Assembly (NCBI RefSeq): GCF_030209445.1
Contig: NZ_JARVSD010000005.1
Span: 203,797 to 267,796 of the forward strand
Direction: 5' to 3'
Origin: Promicromonospora sp. MEB111
GTDB lineage: Bacteria; Actinomycetota; Actinomycetes; Actinomycetales; Cellulomonadaceae
Length of the DNA stretch: 64,000 nucleotides
This document shows, in pieces, positions 27,095-34,886 of this stretch (positions within the stretch are counted from its first letter, which is position 1; every line of letters starts with the position of its first letter). The position numbers and the translations under genes were made by a program. The notes beneath the pieces are model-generated. The model saw nothing but the letters and a program-made list of their open reading frames with translations, searched no databases and was not told the origin of the DNA.

Positions 27095-28255
27095 ATGGCC
27101 GCTGAGGTTCTCGCGGGTCTCACGATCGAGACGGTCGGCTGGGACCACGCGGACGCCGTCCGCCTGCGCGCGGAGCAGCAGCACGAGATCGACCTGCGGT
27201 ACGCGCAGCCGGGCAGGCCGTCGACGACGGGCCCCGACGGCGCCCCCGTGCCCGACCCGCGCGACCAGGTGGACCCGTCGAACGTGTTCGCGACCCTGCT
27301 CCTGCGGGTCGACGGCGAGCCGGCCGGGCATGCCGCGCTGCGCGACCTGTCGGGTCGCGACGACTACCAGGGCGGCCTGCACCCGGACGGGACGTCCGAG
27401 GTCAAGCGCGTGTACGTGGCGCCGGGCTTCCGCGGGCGCGGGCTCTCCCGCACGCTGATGAACGCCGCGGAGGACGTCGCCCGCGACGCCGGCGTGCGGC
27501 ACCTGATCCTGGAGAGCGGGCTGATGCAGCCCGAGTCGCTCGGGCTGTACCTGCGGCTGGGGTACGACCCGGTCGAGTCGTTCGGCGTGTTCTCGGACGA
27601 GCCGGGTTCGCGGTGCTTCGGCAAGTGGCTGGTCCCGGCCGACGGTTCGCCGCAGAGCGCCCCGGCCGCGGGCCCTGGATCCGCGGCGGGCGCGGCGCCG
27701 GCCCTCGAGCTCCACGAGGTGCCCTGGGACGATCCCGGTGCCGCCGCCCTGCGGCGCGCCATGTGGGCGTTCCACCAGGAGCGTTACCCCTCCATGGTGC
27801 CCGACGTCGAGGCGCGGGGCGGCTACGACGTCGTCGACGCCGAGCGCGGACGCGCGGCCCTGGCCACGTTCGTCGCGACCCTCGACGGGCGGCCGGTCGG
27901 CTGCGCCTCGGTCGCCGCGGCGCCCATCGGGCCGGAGCATCTCACGAGCGACCCGTTGCGCGGTGTCGCGGGGCTCACCGCCGCCTCGGCCGAGGCGGCG
28001 GACTCCCGTGGGTTCGAGATGCGGAACGTGTTCGTCGACCCGGCCGCCCGGCGCGCGGGCGTCGCCACGGCCCTGGTGCGCCAGATCGAGGCCGAGGGCC
28101 GACGCCGGGGCGGGCTCGCGCTCTACCTCGGCACGGGCATCCGGCAGCCGGAGGCGCTGCGGCTCTACGTGAAGCTCGGCTACCGGCCGGTGCTGCCGTA
28201 CCCGCCGCACGACCCGGACAACCCCGTGCTCCTCTTCCTGGGCAAGCCGCTCTGA
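27095..28255 (+). CDS. tandem GNAT acetyltransferase
   Basis: 386 residues holding two GNAT domains (about 7-165 and 210-386). Each has an acetyl-CoA loop: VKRVYVAPGFRGRGLSRTLM (about 100-119) and MRNVFVDPAARRAGVATALV (about 309-328), and each ends in a LYLRLGYxPV or LYVKLGYRPV motif. The halves are clearly homologous, so this is an internal duplication or fusion. Substrate unknown. The linker (about 185-205) is Ala/Pro/Gly-rich. Closely follows purQ (27 nt) and may be cotranscribed. Ends before the double hairpin zone at 28299. Confidence 0.85.
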   Translation: MAAEVLAGLTIETVGWDHADAVRLRAEQQHEIDLRYAQPGRPSTTGPDGAPVPDPRDQVDPSNVFATLLLRVDGEPAGHAALRDLSGRDDYQGGLHPDGTSEVKRVYVAPGFRGRGLSRTLMNAAEDVARDAGVRHLILESGLMQPESLGLYLRLGYDPVESFGVFSDEPGSRCFGKWLVPADGSPQSAPAAGPGSAAGAAPALELHEVPWDDPGAAALRRAMWAFHQERYPSMVPDVEARGGYDVVDAERGRAALATFVATLDGRPVGCASVAAAPIGPEHLTSDPLRGVAGLTAASAEAADSRGFEMRNVFVDPAARRAGVATALVRQIEAEGRRRGGLALYLGTGIRQPEALRLYVKLGYRPVLPYPPHDPDNPVLLFLGKPL

Positions 28256-28298
28256 CCCTCGCGCCGGCCGGGCGCCCGGGAGAGGTCGGACAGCGGAG

Positions 28299-28339
28299 GA
28301 GGTAACGCTGAGATAGCACTGCTAGCTCAGCGTTACCTC
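28299..28339. terminator. long hairpin, AGCACTGCTA-loop family copy 2
   Basis: Perfect 14-bp arms gaggtaacgctgag/ctcagcgttacctc around a 13-nt loop containing AGCACTGCTA (28315-28324), itself a near palindrome (TAGCA-C-TGCTA). Lies between the convergent GNAT and MBL genes. Shares loop and GTAAC stem with 12258 and 28397. Confidence 0.7.
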
Positions 28340-28396
28340 GTTGGCGGTATCACGTGCTCCTGGAGGTCGCGGGAGAGACGTGACCCGTGGGCGCGC

Positions 28397-28431
28397 GTAA
28401 CGCACAGGTAGCACTGCTAGCTGAGTGTTAC
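28397..28431. terminator. hairpin, AGCACTGCTA-loop family copy 3
   Basis: Arms gtaacgcacag/ctgagtgttac (9 of 11 pairs) around a 13-nt loop gtagcactgctag. It is a diverged second copy of the element 98 nt upstream, in the same orientation. The remainder of 28256-28492 shows no gene. Confidence 0.6.
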
Positions 28432-28492
28432 CTTCTCGGCGGCGTAGCGGTCTCCCCGGAGGCTGCCCGGGGTCCAGGGTCGGCGCCGGCGG

Positions 28493-29332
28493 TCAGTTCT
28501 CGGGCCGGCCGCGCAGGTACTCCAGCTGCGCCCGCACCGACGACCGGGCCGCCGGCAGCACCGACGCGTCGACGTCGGCGTACACCGCGCCGGTGACGGC
28601 GTCCAGGATCGGCTCCGGGAGCGGGGCACCGGCGTCCGGCAGCGTCACGCCGAGGGCGGTGAGCGCGGAGCGCACCTGGCCCAGCCGCTCCGTTCGGTGC
28701 TCGCGGTACGCGTGCACCACGGCGCGCAGGTCCGGGAGCACGGGTCCGTGCCCGGGCAGCCCCGGCACGGGGTCGGGCAGATCGAGCGCGCTCAGCCGGT
28801 CCAGCGACGCCAGGTACTCCCGCAGCGAACCGTCCGGCTCGGCGAGCACGGTGGTGCCGCGGCCCAGCACCGTGTCCCCGGTGAGCACCACGGAGGACGT
28901 GCCGTCCGACACCACGAGGCAGACCGAGTCCGCCGTGTGGCCCGGCGTGGCCAGCACCTCGATGCGCAGGCCCGCCACCTCCAGGACCTCGCCGTCGGCC
29001 AGCGGACCCGCGCCCACCCCGCCGGAGCCGGCGCCCCCGTCGCGCTCCGCGCAGAACTCCGGCAGCACCCCGCGCGACGGGGCGCCGGTGAGCTCCCGGA
29101 ACGTCGCCAGTCCGCCGGTGTGGTCGGCGTGCCGGTGGGTCACGAGCACCAGGTCGACGGGGCCGGCGTCGGCCAGCGCGGCGAGGTGCGGCGTCAGGTC
29201 CGGGCCGGGATCCACCACCACGCAGCCCGGCGACCCGGGGGCGCGCAGCACGTACGACCGGGTGCCGTCGAGCGTCATCGGGCCCGGGTTGTCAGCCCGG
29301 AGCATCCTCGCAAAGGGGGTAATGAGGTCCAC
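28493..29332 (-). CDS. MBL-fold metallo-hydrolase (LACTB2-like)
   Basis: 279 residues. Metal-binding THRHADHTGG (about 64-73), a downstream His in ATPGHTADS (about 131-139), Asp in LTGDTVLG (about 151-158) and His in PGHGPVL complete the di-zinc site of the metallo-beta-lactamase fold. The C-terminal winged-helix-like part (about 210-279) resembles the LACTB2 group, whose members hydrolyse RNA or thioesters. Substrate unknown. GTG 29332 follows TAGGGT (29339-29344, minus strand) by 6 nt, a leaderless arrangement. Confidence 0.85.
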   Translation of the reverse strand: MDLITPFARMLRADNPGPMTLDGTRSYVLRAPGSPGCVVVDPGPDLTPHLAALADAGPVDLVLVTHRHADHTGGLATFRELTGAPSRGVLPEFCAERDGGAGSGGVGAGPLADGEVLEVAGLRIEVLATPGHTADSVCLVVSDGTSSVVLTGDTVLGRGTTVLAEPDGSLREYLASLDRLSALDLPDPVPGLPGHGPVLPDLRAVVHAYREHRTERLGQVRSALTALGVTLPDAGAPLPEPILDAVTGAVYADVDASVLPAARSSVRAQLEYLRGRPEN

Positions 29333-29338
29333 CGAATC

Positions 29339-29344
29339 ACCCTA
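29339..29344 (-). promoter_or_regulatory. -10 box giving a leaderless MBL mRNA
   Basis: TAGGGT on the minus strand, 6 nt before the GTG at 29332; no Shine-Dalgarno sequence. Confidence 0.45.
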
Positions 29345-29386
29345 TCCAGCGGTCAGCAGCGCTTGTGCCCTGCGGGGCTGCGGTGT

Positions 29387-29403
29387 GTGATCGGTAAATC
29401 ACC
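29387..29403 (+). repeat. gtgatcggtaaa element before the GH3 gene
   Basis: The 12-mer gtgatcggtaaa is identical to part of the palindrome at 17085. Here gtgat and atcac form 5-bp arms around cggtaa, 27 nt before the GH3 start codon, so it could act as an operator or leader hairpin. Confidence 0.3.
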
Positions 29404-29429
29404 TCCCAATGAAGAGAGGAATATCTCAG

Positions 29430-31907
29430 ATGTCCGCCATCTCAGGCGCGGCGCAGCACTACCGCGTCCGCAGAACACCGGCACTCATCTCCGTGGCGGC
29501 TCTCGCCGCCACGACTCTGTTCGTACCCCCTCTGGCCACCCGCGCCGCCCCGGCCCCCGAGGCCGTCGTGAGCGCGGACCCCGTCACGTTCGTCGACGAC
29601 GGCGCCGCCGCGACGGTCACCGTCACGGTCGAGGCCGCCGACGGCGCCGCCCTCTCCGGGCCCGTCACGGTCGGCTGGCGCACCGGCTCCGGCACGGCCA
29701 CCGCCGACGCCGACTACGCCGCCACCTCCGGCACCCTCGAGTTCCCCGCCGGCACACCGTCCGGCACCGAGCGGACCGTCCGGATCGCCACCCGCGCCTC
29801 GGACTCCGGCGAGACGGCGGAGACCGTGCCCGTGACCCTGGAGTCACGGGACGCGCGGGTCTCGCGCCAGCCCGCCGTCGTCGTGCGGGCGCACGGTCTG
29901 CCCTATCTGGACCCGCGCCTGTCCACCAAGAAGCGTGTCGCCGACCTCCTGAAGCGCATGACGCTCGCGGAGAAGGTCGGGCAGATGACGCAGGCGGAGC
30001 GCGCGAACGTCACGAGCGACCCCGCGATCATCACGGAGCTCGGCCTCGGCTCGGTGCTCAGCGGCGGCGGATCGACGCCCGCCGAGAACACGCCCGAGGC
30101 CTGGGCGGACGCGATCGACGGCTTCCAGACGCAGGCCCTCGCGACGCGGCTGCAGATCCCGCTGATCTACGGCGTCGACTCCGTGCACGGGCACGGCAAC
30201 CTGAACGGCGCGACGATCCTGCCCCACAACATCGGGCTCGGCGCCACGCGCGACCCCCTGCTCGTCGCGCGGGCCGAGCGCATGGTCGCGTCCGAGACGC
30301 GCGCGACCGGCATCCCGTGGACGTTCGCGCCCTGTGTGTGCGTGGTGCGCGACGACCGCTGGGGCCGCACGTACGAGTCGTTCGGGGAGCACCCCGCGCT
30401 CGCGAGCGTGCTCGGCGCGGCCGCCGTGACCGGCTTCCAGGGCAAGGACCTGGACAGCAGCACGTCGGTGCTCGCGACCGCCAAGCACTTCGCGGGCGAC
30501 GGCGACACCACCTTCGGCACCGGCGAGGGCGACTACACGATCGACCAGGGCATCACCGAGCAGAGCCGGCGGCACGTCGAGCAGGTGGACCTGCCGCCGT
30601 ACGTGGCGGCGCTCAAGGCCGGCGTCGGCTCGGTCATGCCGAGCTTCTCCAGCATCGACTGGACCGACGACGGCCTCGGCAACCCCGTGAAGATGCATGC
30701 GAACCGCGAGCTGGTCACCGGGTGGCTCAAGCAGAAGCAGGGGTTCGACGGCTTCGTGATCAGCGACTGGCAGGGGATCCACCAGATCCCGCCGCTCGCG
30801 GCCGACTCCCCGACCACCGGCCAGATCGTCACCGGCGTCAACGCGGGCATCGACATGTTCATGGAGCCGTCGCAGTTCGAGCGGTTCCACACGCGGCTGC
30901 TCGCCGCGGTCCAGGACGGGCAGGTCGGCGAGAAGCGCATCAACGACGCCGTGTCCAGGATCCTCGCCGCCAAGTTCGAGCTGGGTCTGTTCGAGGAGCC
31001 GTTCGCGGACCGGTCCAACGCCGACGACATCGGTTCGGCGGAGCACCGGGCGATCGCCCGCAAGGCCGTCGCCGAGTCGCAGGTGCTGCTCAAGAACAGC
31101 CACCGCGCCCTGCCGCTGGACGACGACGAGAGCATCTACGTCGCGGGCCGCAACGCCGACGACCTGGGCAACCAGGCCGGCGGCTGGACCGGCACGTGGC
31201 AGGGGTTCTCGGGCGACGTCACGGCGGGCACCACGATCCTGGAGGGCATCCAGGCGGCGGCCGACGACGTCACGTTCAGCGAGGACGCCTCCGCGCCGAC
31301 CGACGGCGCCGACGTCGGCGTCGTCGTCGTCGGCGAGACACCGTACGCCGAGGGGTTCGGCGACGTCGGCGGGCCCGAGTGGGCCTGGGACCCGGCCGAC
31401 GGCGGGGTCCCCCGCGAGGAGAAGTCGATGTCGCTGCAGCCCGGCGACGCCGCGGTCGTGGAGAAGGTCTGTGCCGAGATCCGGACCTGCGTGGTCCTGG
31501 TGGTCTCGGGGCGGCCGCAGGTGCTCACCGACCAGCTCCGGTCGATCGACGCGCTGGTCGCGTCGTGGCTGCCGGGCACGGAGGGCGCCGGCGTCGCGGA
31601 CGTGCTGTTCGGCGAACGGCGGTTCACCGGCAGGCTGTCGGTCTCGTGGCCGCGGTCGGCCGACGACCCGGTGGTGAACGTGGGCGACCGGGACTACGAC
31701 CCGCTGTTCCCGTTCGGCTGGGGCCTGTCGACGGGCGGCCGCACGTCGCACCTCGACGAACAGCGGCTCGAGCTGCAGGACGCGGTGCTCGACCCGGCCA
31801 CCGGCGTCCCGCCGGCGGCATCGAAGGCGATCGCGACGTCGGACGTGGCGCTCCTGGAGGGCCACGAGTCCCTGGCGACCCGGATCCTCACCAGGGCCGG
31901 TCGCTGA
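29430..31907 (+). CDS. secreted glycoside hydrolase family 3 beta-glucosidase with N-terminal Calx-beta domain
   Basis: 825 residues from ATG 29430, chosen because AGAGAGGA lies 9 nt upstream (an ATG at 29409 has none). A signal peptide (RVRR then ALISVAALAATTLFV, cleavage near AAPA) exports it. A Calx-beta-like domain follows (about 45-150; VGWRTGSGTATADADYAATS), then the GH3 (alpha/beta)8 domain (about 165-500) with nucleophile D446 in FVISDWQG and KHFAGDG, and the alpha/beta sandwich domain (about 530-760). Cleaves terminal beta-glucose from cello- or laminari-oligosaccharides. No fibronectin-III tail. The Calx-beta module probably binds calcium or glycan at the surface. Confidence 0.9.
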   Translation: MSAISGAAQHYRVRRTPALISVAALAATTLFVPPLATRAAPAPEAVVSADPVTFVDDGAAATVTVTVEAADGAALSGPVTVGWRTGSGTATADADYAATSGTLEFPAGTPSGTERTVRIATRASDSGETAETVPVTLESRDARVSRQPAVVVRAHGLPYLDPRLSTKKRVADLLKRMTLAEKVGQMTQAERANVTSDPAIITELGLGSVLSGGGSTPAENTPEAWADAIDGFQTQALATRLQIPLIYGVDSVHGHGNLNGATILPHNIGLGATRDPLLVARAERMVASETRATGIPWTFAPCVCVVRDDRWGRTYESFGEHPALASVLGAAAVTGFQGKDLDSSTSVLATAKHFAGDGDTTFGTGEGDYTIDQGITEQSRRHVEQVDLPPYVAALKAGVGSVMPSFSSIDWTDDGLGNPVKMHANRELVTGWLKQKQGFDGFVISDWQGIHQIPPLAADSPTTGQIVTGVNAGIDMFMEPSQFERFHTRLLAAVQDGQVGEKRINDAVSRILAAKFELGLFEEPFADRSNADDIGSAEHRAIARKAVAESQVLLKNSHRALPLDDDESIYVAGRNADDLGNQAGGWTGTWQGFSGDVTAGTTILEGIQAAADDVTFSEDASAPTDGADVGVVVVGETPYAEGFGDVGGPEWAWDPADGGVPREEKSMSLQPGDAAVVEKVCAEIRTCVVLVVSGRPQVLTDQLRSIDALVASWLPGTEGAGVADVLFGERRFTGRLSVSWPRSADDPVVNVGDRDYDPLFPFGWGLSTGGRTSHLDEQRLELQDAVLDPATGVPPAASKAIATSDVALLEGHESLATRILTRAGR

Positions 31908-31916
31908 CGAGGCGCT

Positions 31917-31982
31917 GAGATCTGGTGGTCGCGCCGAGATCTGGCGGCGCGCCACCAGATCTCGGCGCAGCCGCCAGATCTC
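31917..31982. terminator. long hairpin, AGATCTGGTGG family copy 1
   Basis: 31-nt arms with 27 pairs and a 4-nt loop. Each arm contains gagatctgg twice with a 19-nt period. It fills the gap between the convergent GH3 and metZ genes. The left arm is identical in 30 of 31 positions to the left arm at 61271, so the two are copies of one element. Confidence 0.72.
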
Positions 31983-31988
31983 GACGGC

Positions 31989-33254
31989 CTACCCTGCCGC
32001 GGACAGGGCCTGGGTGACGTCCTCGATGATGTCCTGGACGTCCTCCAGGCCCACCGAGAGGCGGACCGTCGTCTCCGCGATGCCGACGGCGGCCCGGCCC
32101 GGCGCGCCCAGCTTGCGGTGCGTGGTCGTCGCGGGGTGGGTGATCAGGGACTTCGCGTCGCCGAGGTTGTTCGAGATGTCGACCAGCCGCAGGGCGTCGA
32201 GGAACGCGAACGTGTGCCGCTTCGCGGCGTCGTCGTCCATGCCCCCGGGGACCGCCAGGTCGAACGTCACGACCGTGCCGCCGCCGCTCATCTGGGACCG
32301 CGCCAGGTCGGCCTGCGGGTGGGAGTCGAGGAACGGGTAGCGCACGGTGCCCACCGCGGGCAGCTCCTCCAGGGCGCGCGCCACGGCGAGGGCGCTCGCG
32401 CTCTGAGCCGCCACGCGCACCGGCAGCGTCTCCAGGCCCTTGAGCAGGGTCCACGCGTTGAACGGCGCCAGCGATGGCCCGGTGTTGCGGATGAACGTCT
32501 GCACGGGGCCGGTGATGTACTCCGTGGAGCCGAGGATCGCGCCGCCCAGCACGCGCCCCTGCCCGTCGATGTGCTTGGTCGCCGAGTAGACGACCACGTC
32601 GGCACCCAGCTCCAGCGGCTTCTGCAGCAGCGGGGTGGCGAACACGTTGTCGAGCACCACCGTCGCCCCGGCGGAGTGCGCCAGGTCCACGACGGCGCGG
32701 ACGTCCACGATGTCCTGCATCGGGTTGGACGGCGTCTCGAAGAACACCACGTCCGCGGGTGTCGAGAGCGCCTCCTCCCACTGGGACAGCACGTGCCCGT
32801 CCACGTAGTCGGTGCGCACACCCCACTTCTTGAAGATCTCCTCGAAGATCACCACCGAGGACCCGAACAGCGCCCGGGCGGCCACGATCCGGGAGCCCGA
32901 CTCCACGAGCGCGGCCAGCGACGTGAACACCGCGGACATGCCGGTCGCGGTCGCGTAGCAGGCGTCGGCACCCTCGAGCTGGCGCAGCCGCTCCTCGAAG
33001 GTGTGCACCGTCGGGTTGCCGTAGCGCGAGTAGACGAACCGGTCGACGTCGCCCTTGAACGCGGCCTCGGCCTCCGCGGCGTTGTCGTAGACGTAGCCCT
33101 GCGTGAGGAACAGCGCCTCGCTGGTCTCCTGGAACTCGCTGCGCTGGTGGCCGCCGCGCACGGCGAGCGTCGCCGGGCGGACGCCGTCGGGAAGCGGCTT
33201 GCGGCCGGAACCGCCGGGGTTCGCGTCCGGCGGGAACGCGCCGGTGACGGTCAC
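31989..33254 (-). CDS. metZ: O-succinylhomoserine sulfhydrylase (Cys/Met metabolism PLP enzyme)
   Basis: 421 residues. Trans-sulfuration family fold-type I PLP enzyme; K227 in SATKHIDGQG holds the cofactor, and YSRYGNPT (about 86-93), GADACYATATGMSAV and FFETPSNPM are family signatures. The HIDGQGRVLGGAI stretch is typical of MetZ/MetY-type direct sulfhydrylases rather than MetB or MetC. Uses sulfide and an acyl-homoserine to make homocysteine. GTG 33254 overlaps the stop of the rhodanese gene by 4 nt, so the two are coupled. A SAM-I-like leader upstream of the rhodanese supports a methionine role. Confidence 0.88.
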   Translation of the reverse strand: MTVTGAFPPDANPGGSGRKPLPDGVRPATLAVRGGHQRSEFQETSEALFLTQGYVYDNAAEAEAAFKGDVDRFVYSRYGNPTVHTFEERLRQLEGADACYATATGMSAVFTSLAALVESGSRIVAARALFGSSVVIFEEIFKKWGVRTDYVDGHVLSQWEEALSTPADVVFFETPSNPMQDIVDVRAVVDLAHSAGATVVLDNVFATPLLQKPLELGADVVVYSATKHIDGQGRVLGGAILGSTEYITGPVQTFIRNTGPSLAPFNAWTLLKGLETLPVRVAAQSASALAVARALEELPAVGTVRYPFLDSHPQADLARSQMSGGGTVVTFDLAVPGGMDDDAAKRHTFAFLDALRLVDISNNLGDAKSLITHPATTTHRKLGAPGRAAVGIAETTVRLSVGLEDVQDIIEDVTQALSAAG

Positions 33255-33700
33255 GCGGGGCCCGCCGTCCACGGCAGCCCGGCGACCTTCCAGCCCTGCT
33301 GGTCGCGGACGCCGTCGGCCCCGGGCGCGCCCTCGAAACCCTCCAGCACGTTGTACGACGGCGCGATGCCCGACGCCGTGGCGAGCCGCGCCGCCGCGAT
33401 CGAGCGCTGGCCGGAGCGGCACAGGAAGACGATGGGCCCGCCGGAGACGCCGGCCGCCCGGAGCTCCTCCAGGAACCGCGGGTTGGGCACGCCGCCGGCC
33501 TGGACCCACTCGGTGAACACGGGCTGCTTCTCCAGCGATGCCGTGTCCGGGATGCCGATCGTGCGCCACTCGCCCTCGGTACGGACGTCCACGAGCGTGG
33601 CGTCCGGGTCACCGGAGAGCAGGTCCCAGGCCTGCTGGGGCGTGATGTCGCCGGCGTAGCCGTCGGCCGGTCGTGCTTCGACGCGCGCGGGGTCGCTCAT
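33251..33700 (-). CDS. rhodanese-like sulfurtransferase upstream of metZ
   Basis: 149 residues, one rhodanese domain. DVRTEGEWRTIGIPD (about 38-52) and the active-site loop CRSGQRS (Cys near 96) are intact; the loop differs from the CWGPAC type of the rhodanese at 2174. Rhodanese genes coupled to MetZ are common in actinobacteria and proteobacteria and are thought to deliver or handle sulfane sulfur for homocysteine synthesis. ATG 33700 with GGAGGAG upstream; that binding site lies next to the closing stem of the SAM-I-like leader, allowing translational control. Confidence 0.87.
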   Translation of the reverse strand: MSDPARVEARPADGYAGDITPQQAWDLLSGDPDATLVDVRTEGEWRTIGIPDTASLEKQPVFTEWVQAGGVPNPRFLEELRAAGVSGGPIVFLCRSGQRSIAAARLATASGIAPSYNVLEGFEGAPGADGVRDQQGWKVAGLPWTAGPA

Positions 33701-33707
33701 GATGCTC

Positions 33708-33815
33708 CTCCATCGGTCGTGGCGGTAGCACCCTCGTCCGTTCTCCGCGGCTGCGGGGAACGCTGGGTTGCTGCGGCGTCGTCGTGCCACGTCACTCGGC
33801 CGCTCGGGATGGTCG
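33708..33815 (-). promoter_or_regulatory. SAM-I-like (S-box) riboswitch before rhodanese-metZ
   Basis: Read on the minus strand, the leader has the S-box core GACGACGCCGCAGCAACCC followed later by GGGTGCTACCGCC, the two halves that frame the SAM site in class I riboswitches. A closing stem pairs CCATC (33808-33812) with GATGG (33710-33714), and GTGGC pairs with GCCAC. TAGGGT (33822-33827, minus) would start the RNA at about 33815, just before the stem. The stem abuts the ribosome binding site. Sequence agreement is partial, so class assignment is tentative. Confidence 0.55.
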
Positions 33816-33821
33816 TTGCCA

Positions 33822-33827
33822 ACCCTA
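33822..33827 (-). promoter_or_regulatory. -10 box of the rhodanese-metZ leader
   Basis: TAGGGT on the minus strand, about 7 nt before the first pairing base of the SAM-I-like leader. Its -35 is unclear. Confidence 0.4.
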
Positions 33828-33915
33828 CGACATGGTGTCCGGTGGGTGGAACAGTGTCTCGACAGGCAATCCGACCAATCTGGTCGGGAAATCGCTTTTC
33901 GGTACGGTGGCGGCG

Positions 33916-34695
33916 ATGCCAGGGCACGAGGAGCCGCTGACCGGCGGCACCATGAACGCGGTGGTGCGCGTGGGCGACACGGTGCGGCGGACCGCCGGGC
34001 CGTGGACGCCCACGGTCCACGAGTACCTGCGCCACGTGCGGGGCCGGGGCATCACGGAGGTGCCTGAGCCCTTCGGGCTCGACGAGCGGGGGCGCGAGGT
34101 CGTCTCGTTCCTCCCTGGCGACGTCCCGGGCTGGCCGGCCCCGGAGTGGCTCTGGTCCGAGCGGAACCTGCGCGACGCCGGGCGCCTCCTGCGCCGGCTC
34201 CACGACGCGTCCCTCGACCTCGACCTGCCGGACGCCGTCTGGCGGCTGCCCGCCCGCGAGCCGGCCGAGGTGATCTGCCACAACGACGCCGCGCCGTACA
34301 ACATGGTGTTCCGCGCGGGCCGGCTCGTCGGGCTCATCGACGTGGACACGGCGTCGCCCGGGCCTCGCGTGTGGGACGTGGCGTACACCGCGTACCGCAT
34401 GGCCCCGTTCGCGGGCGACGCGTTCGCCGGGGTGACCTACGACGTCGGGCACCTGGACCCGCCGGCCCGGCTGGACGCGCTGGTCGCCGCGTACGGGGCC
34501 GGCTGGTCGAGTGCCGACGTGCTCCGCACGATGGCGGAGCGACTCACGGAGCTCGCCGCGTTCAGCGAGGCCAGGGCCGACGACGGCGGGTCCGCCGAGC
34601 TGCGCGACCACGCCGCCATGTACCGCTCGGACGCCGCCCGCGTCGCCGGCCTCGCGACTCGCGCGACCCGACCGGATCGTGGGACCAGCATCTGA
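33916..34695 (+). CDS. aminoglycoside phosphotransferase (APH)-family kinase
   Basis: 259 residues. The catalytic loop ICHNDAAPYNMVF (about 115-127; Asp acts as base, Asn binds metal) and the DFG-equivalent GLIDVDTASPGPRVWDVAY (about 134-152) place it in the APH/choline-kinase family. The N-terminal lobe is short (about 100 residues). The substrate may be a sugar, an amino alcohol or an antibiotic; there is no resistance context. ATG 33916 follows TACGGT by 7 nt with no ribosome binding site. It lies between the two SAM-sensing leaders but is not part of either transcript. Confidence 0.78.
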   Translation: MPGHEEPLTGGTMNAVVRVGDTVRRTAGPWTPTVHEYLRHVRGRGITEVPEPFGLDERGREVVSFLPGDVPGWPAPEWLWSERNLRDAGRLLRRLHDASLDLDLPDAVWRLPAREPAEVICHNDAAPYNMVFRAGRLVGLIDVDTASPGPRVWDVAYTAYRMAPFAGDAFAGVTYDVGHLDPPARLDALVAAYGAGWSSADVLRTMAERLTELAAFSEARADDGGSAELRDHAAMYRSDAARVAGLATRATRPDRGTSI

Positions 34696-34703
34696 GACGT
34701 GCG

Positions 34704-34733
34704 TTGACAGGAGTTTTGCCCGCAGCACAGGAT
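34704..34733 (+). promoter_or_regulatory. promoter of the SAM-IV riboswitch transcript
   Basis: TTGACA (34704-34709), an 18-nt spacer and CAGGAT (34728-34733). A start 7-8 nt later (34740-34741) coincides with the first base of the aptamer stem, which supports both calls. Confidence 0.6.
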
Positions 34734-34740
34734 GGCCGCA

Positions 34741-34877
34741 GGTCATGAGCGCCAGCGTCAAGCCCCGGCTCGCTGGCCGGCAACCCTCCCTCCGCGGTGG
34801 GGTGCCCCGGGTGACGACCAGGCCGCGCGCAGCCCGCGTGCGGCAAGCGCGGGGGAACCTCCCCCAGGACTGTGCTG
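34741..34877 (+). promoter_or_regulatory. SAM-IV riboswitch
   Basis: The core 34741-34819 follows the actinobacterial SAM-IV pattern: ggtcatgag at the 5' end, gccagcg pairing with cgctggc (34751-34757 with 34770-34776), the binding segment ccggcaaccctcc, then ggtggggtgcc, and gacgacc closing stem P1 with ggtc. The cccc-gg/ccgggg elements can form the class pseudoknot. Downstream gggggaacctccccc (about 34850-34865) can fold alone or free cctcc to mask the GGAGG ribosome binding site (34877-34881) of the next gene, implying translational control. Agreement with SAM-IV is strong by eye. Confidence 0.85.
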
Positions 34878-34886
34878 GAGGACGCC

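Noticed and set aside
33916..34695. APH-family gene considered as an antibiotic resistance gene
   Set aside because: Only the family fold is seen; no mobile element, integron or resistance neighbours, and the sequence is too general to name a drug.
34723..34877. 8-bp complementarity cagcacag/ctgtgctg around the SAM-IV aptamer, considered as an outer closing helix
   Set aside because: The promoter places the transcript start near 34741, after the first arm, so the arm is not in the RNA.
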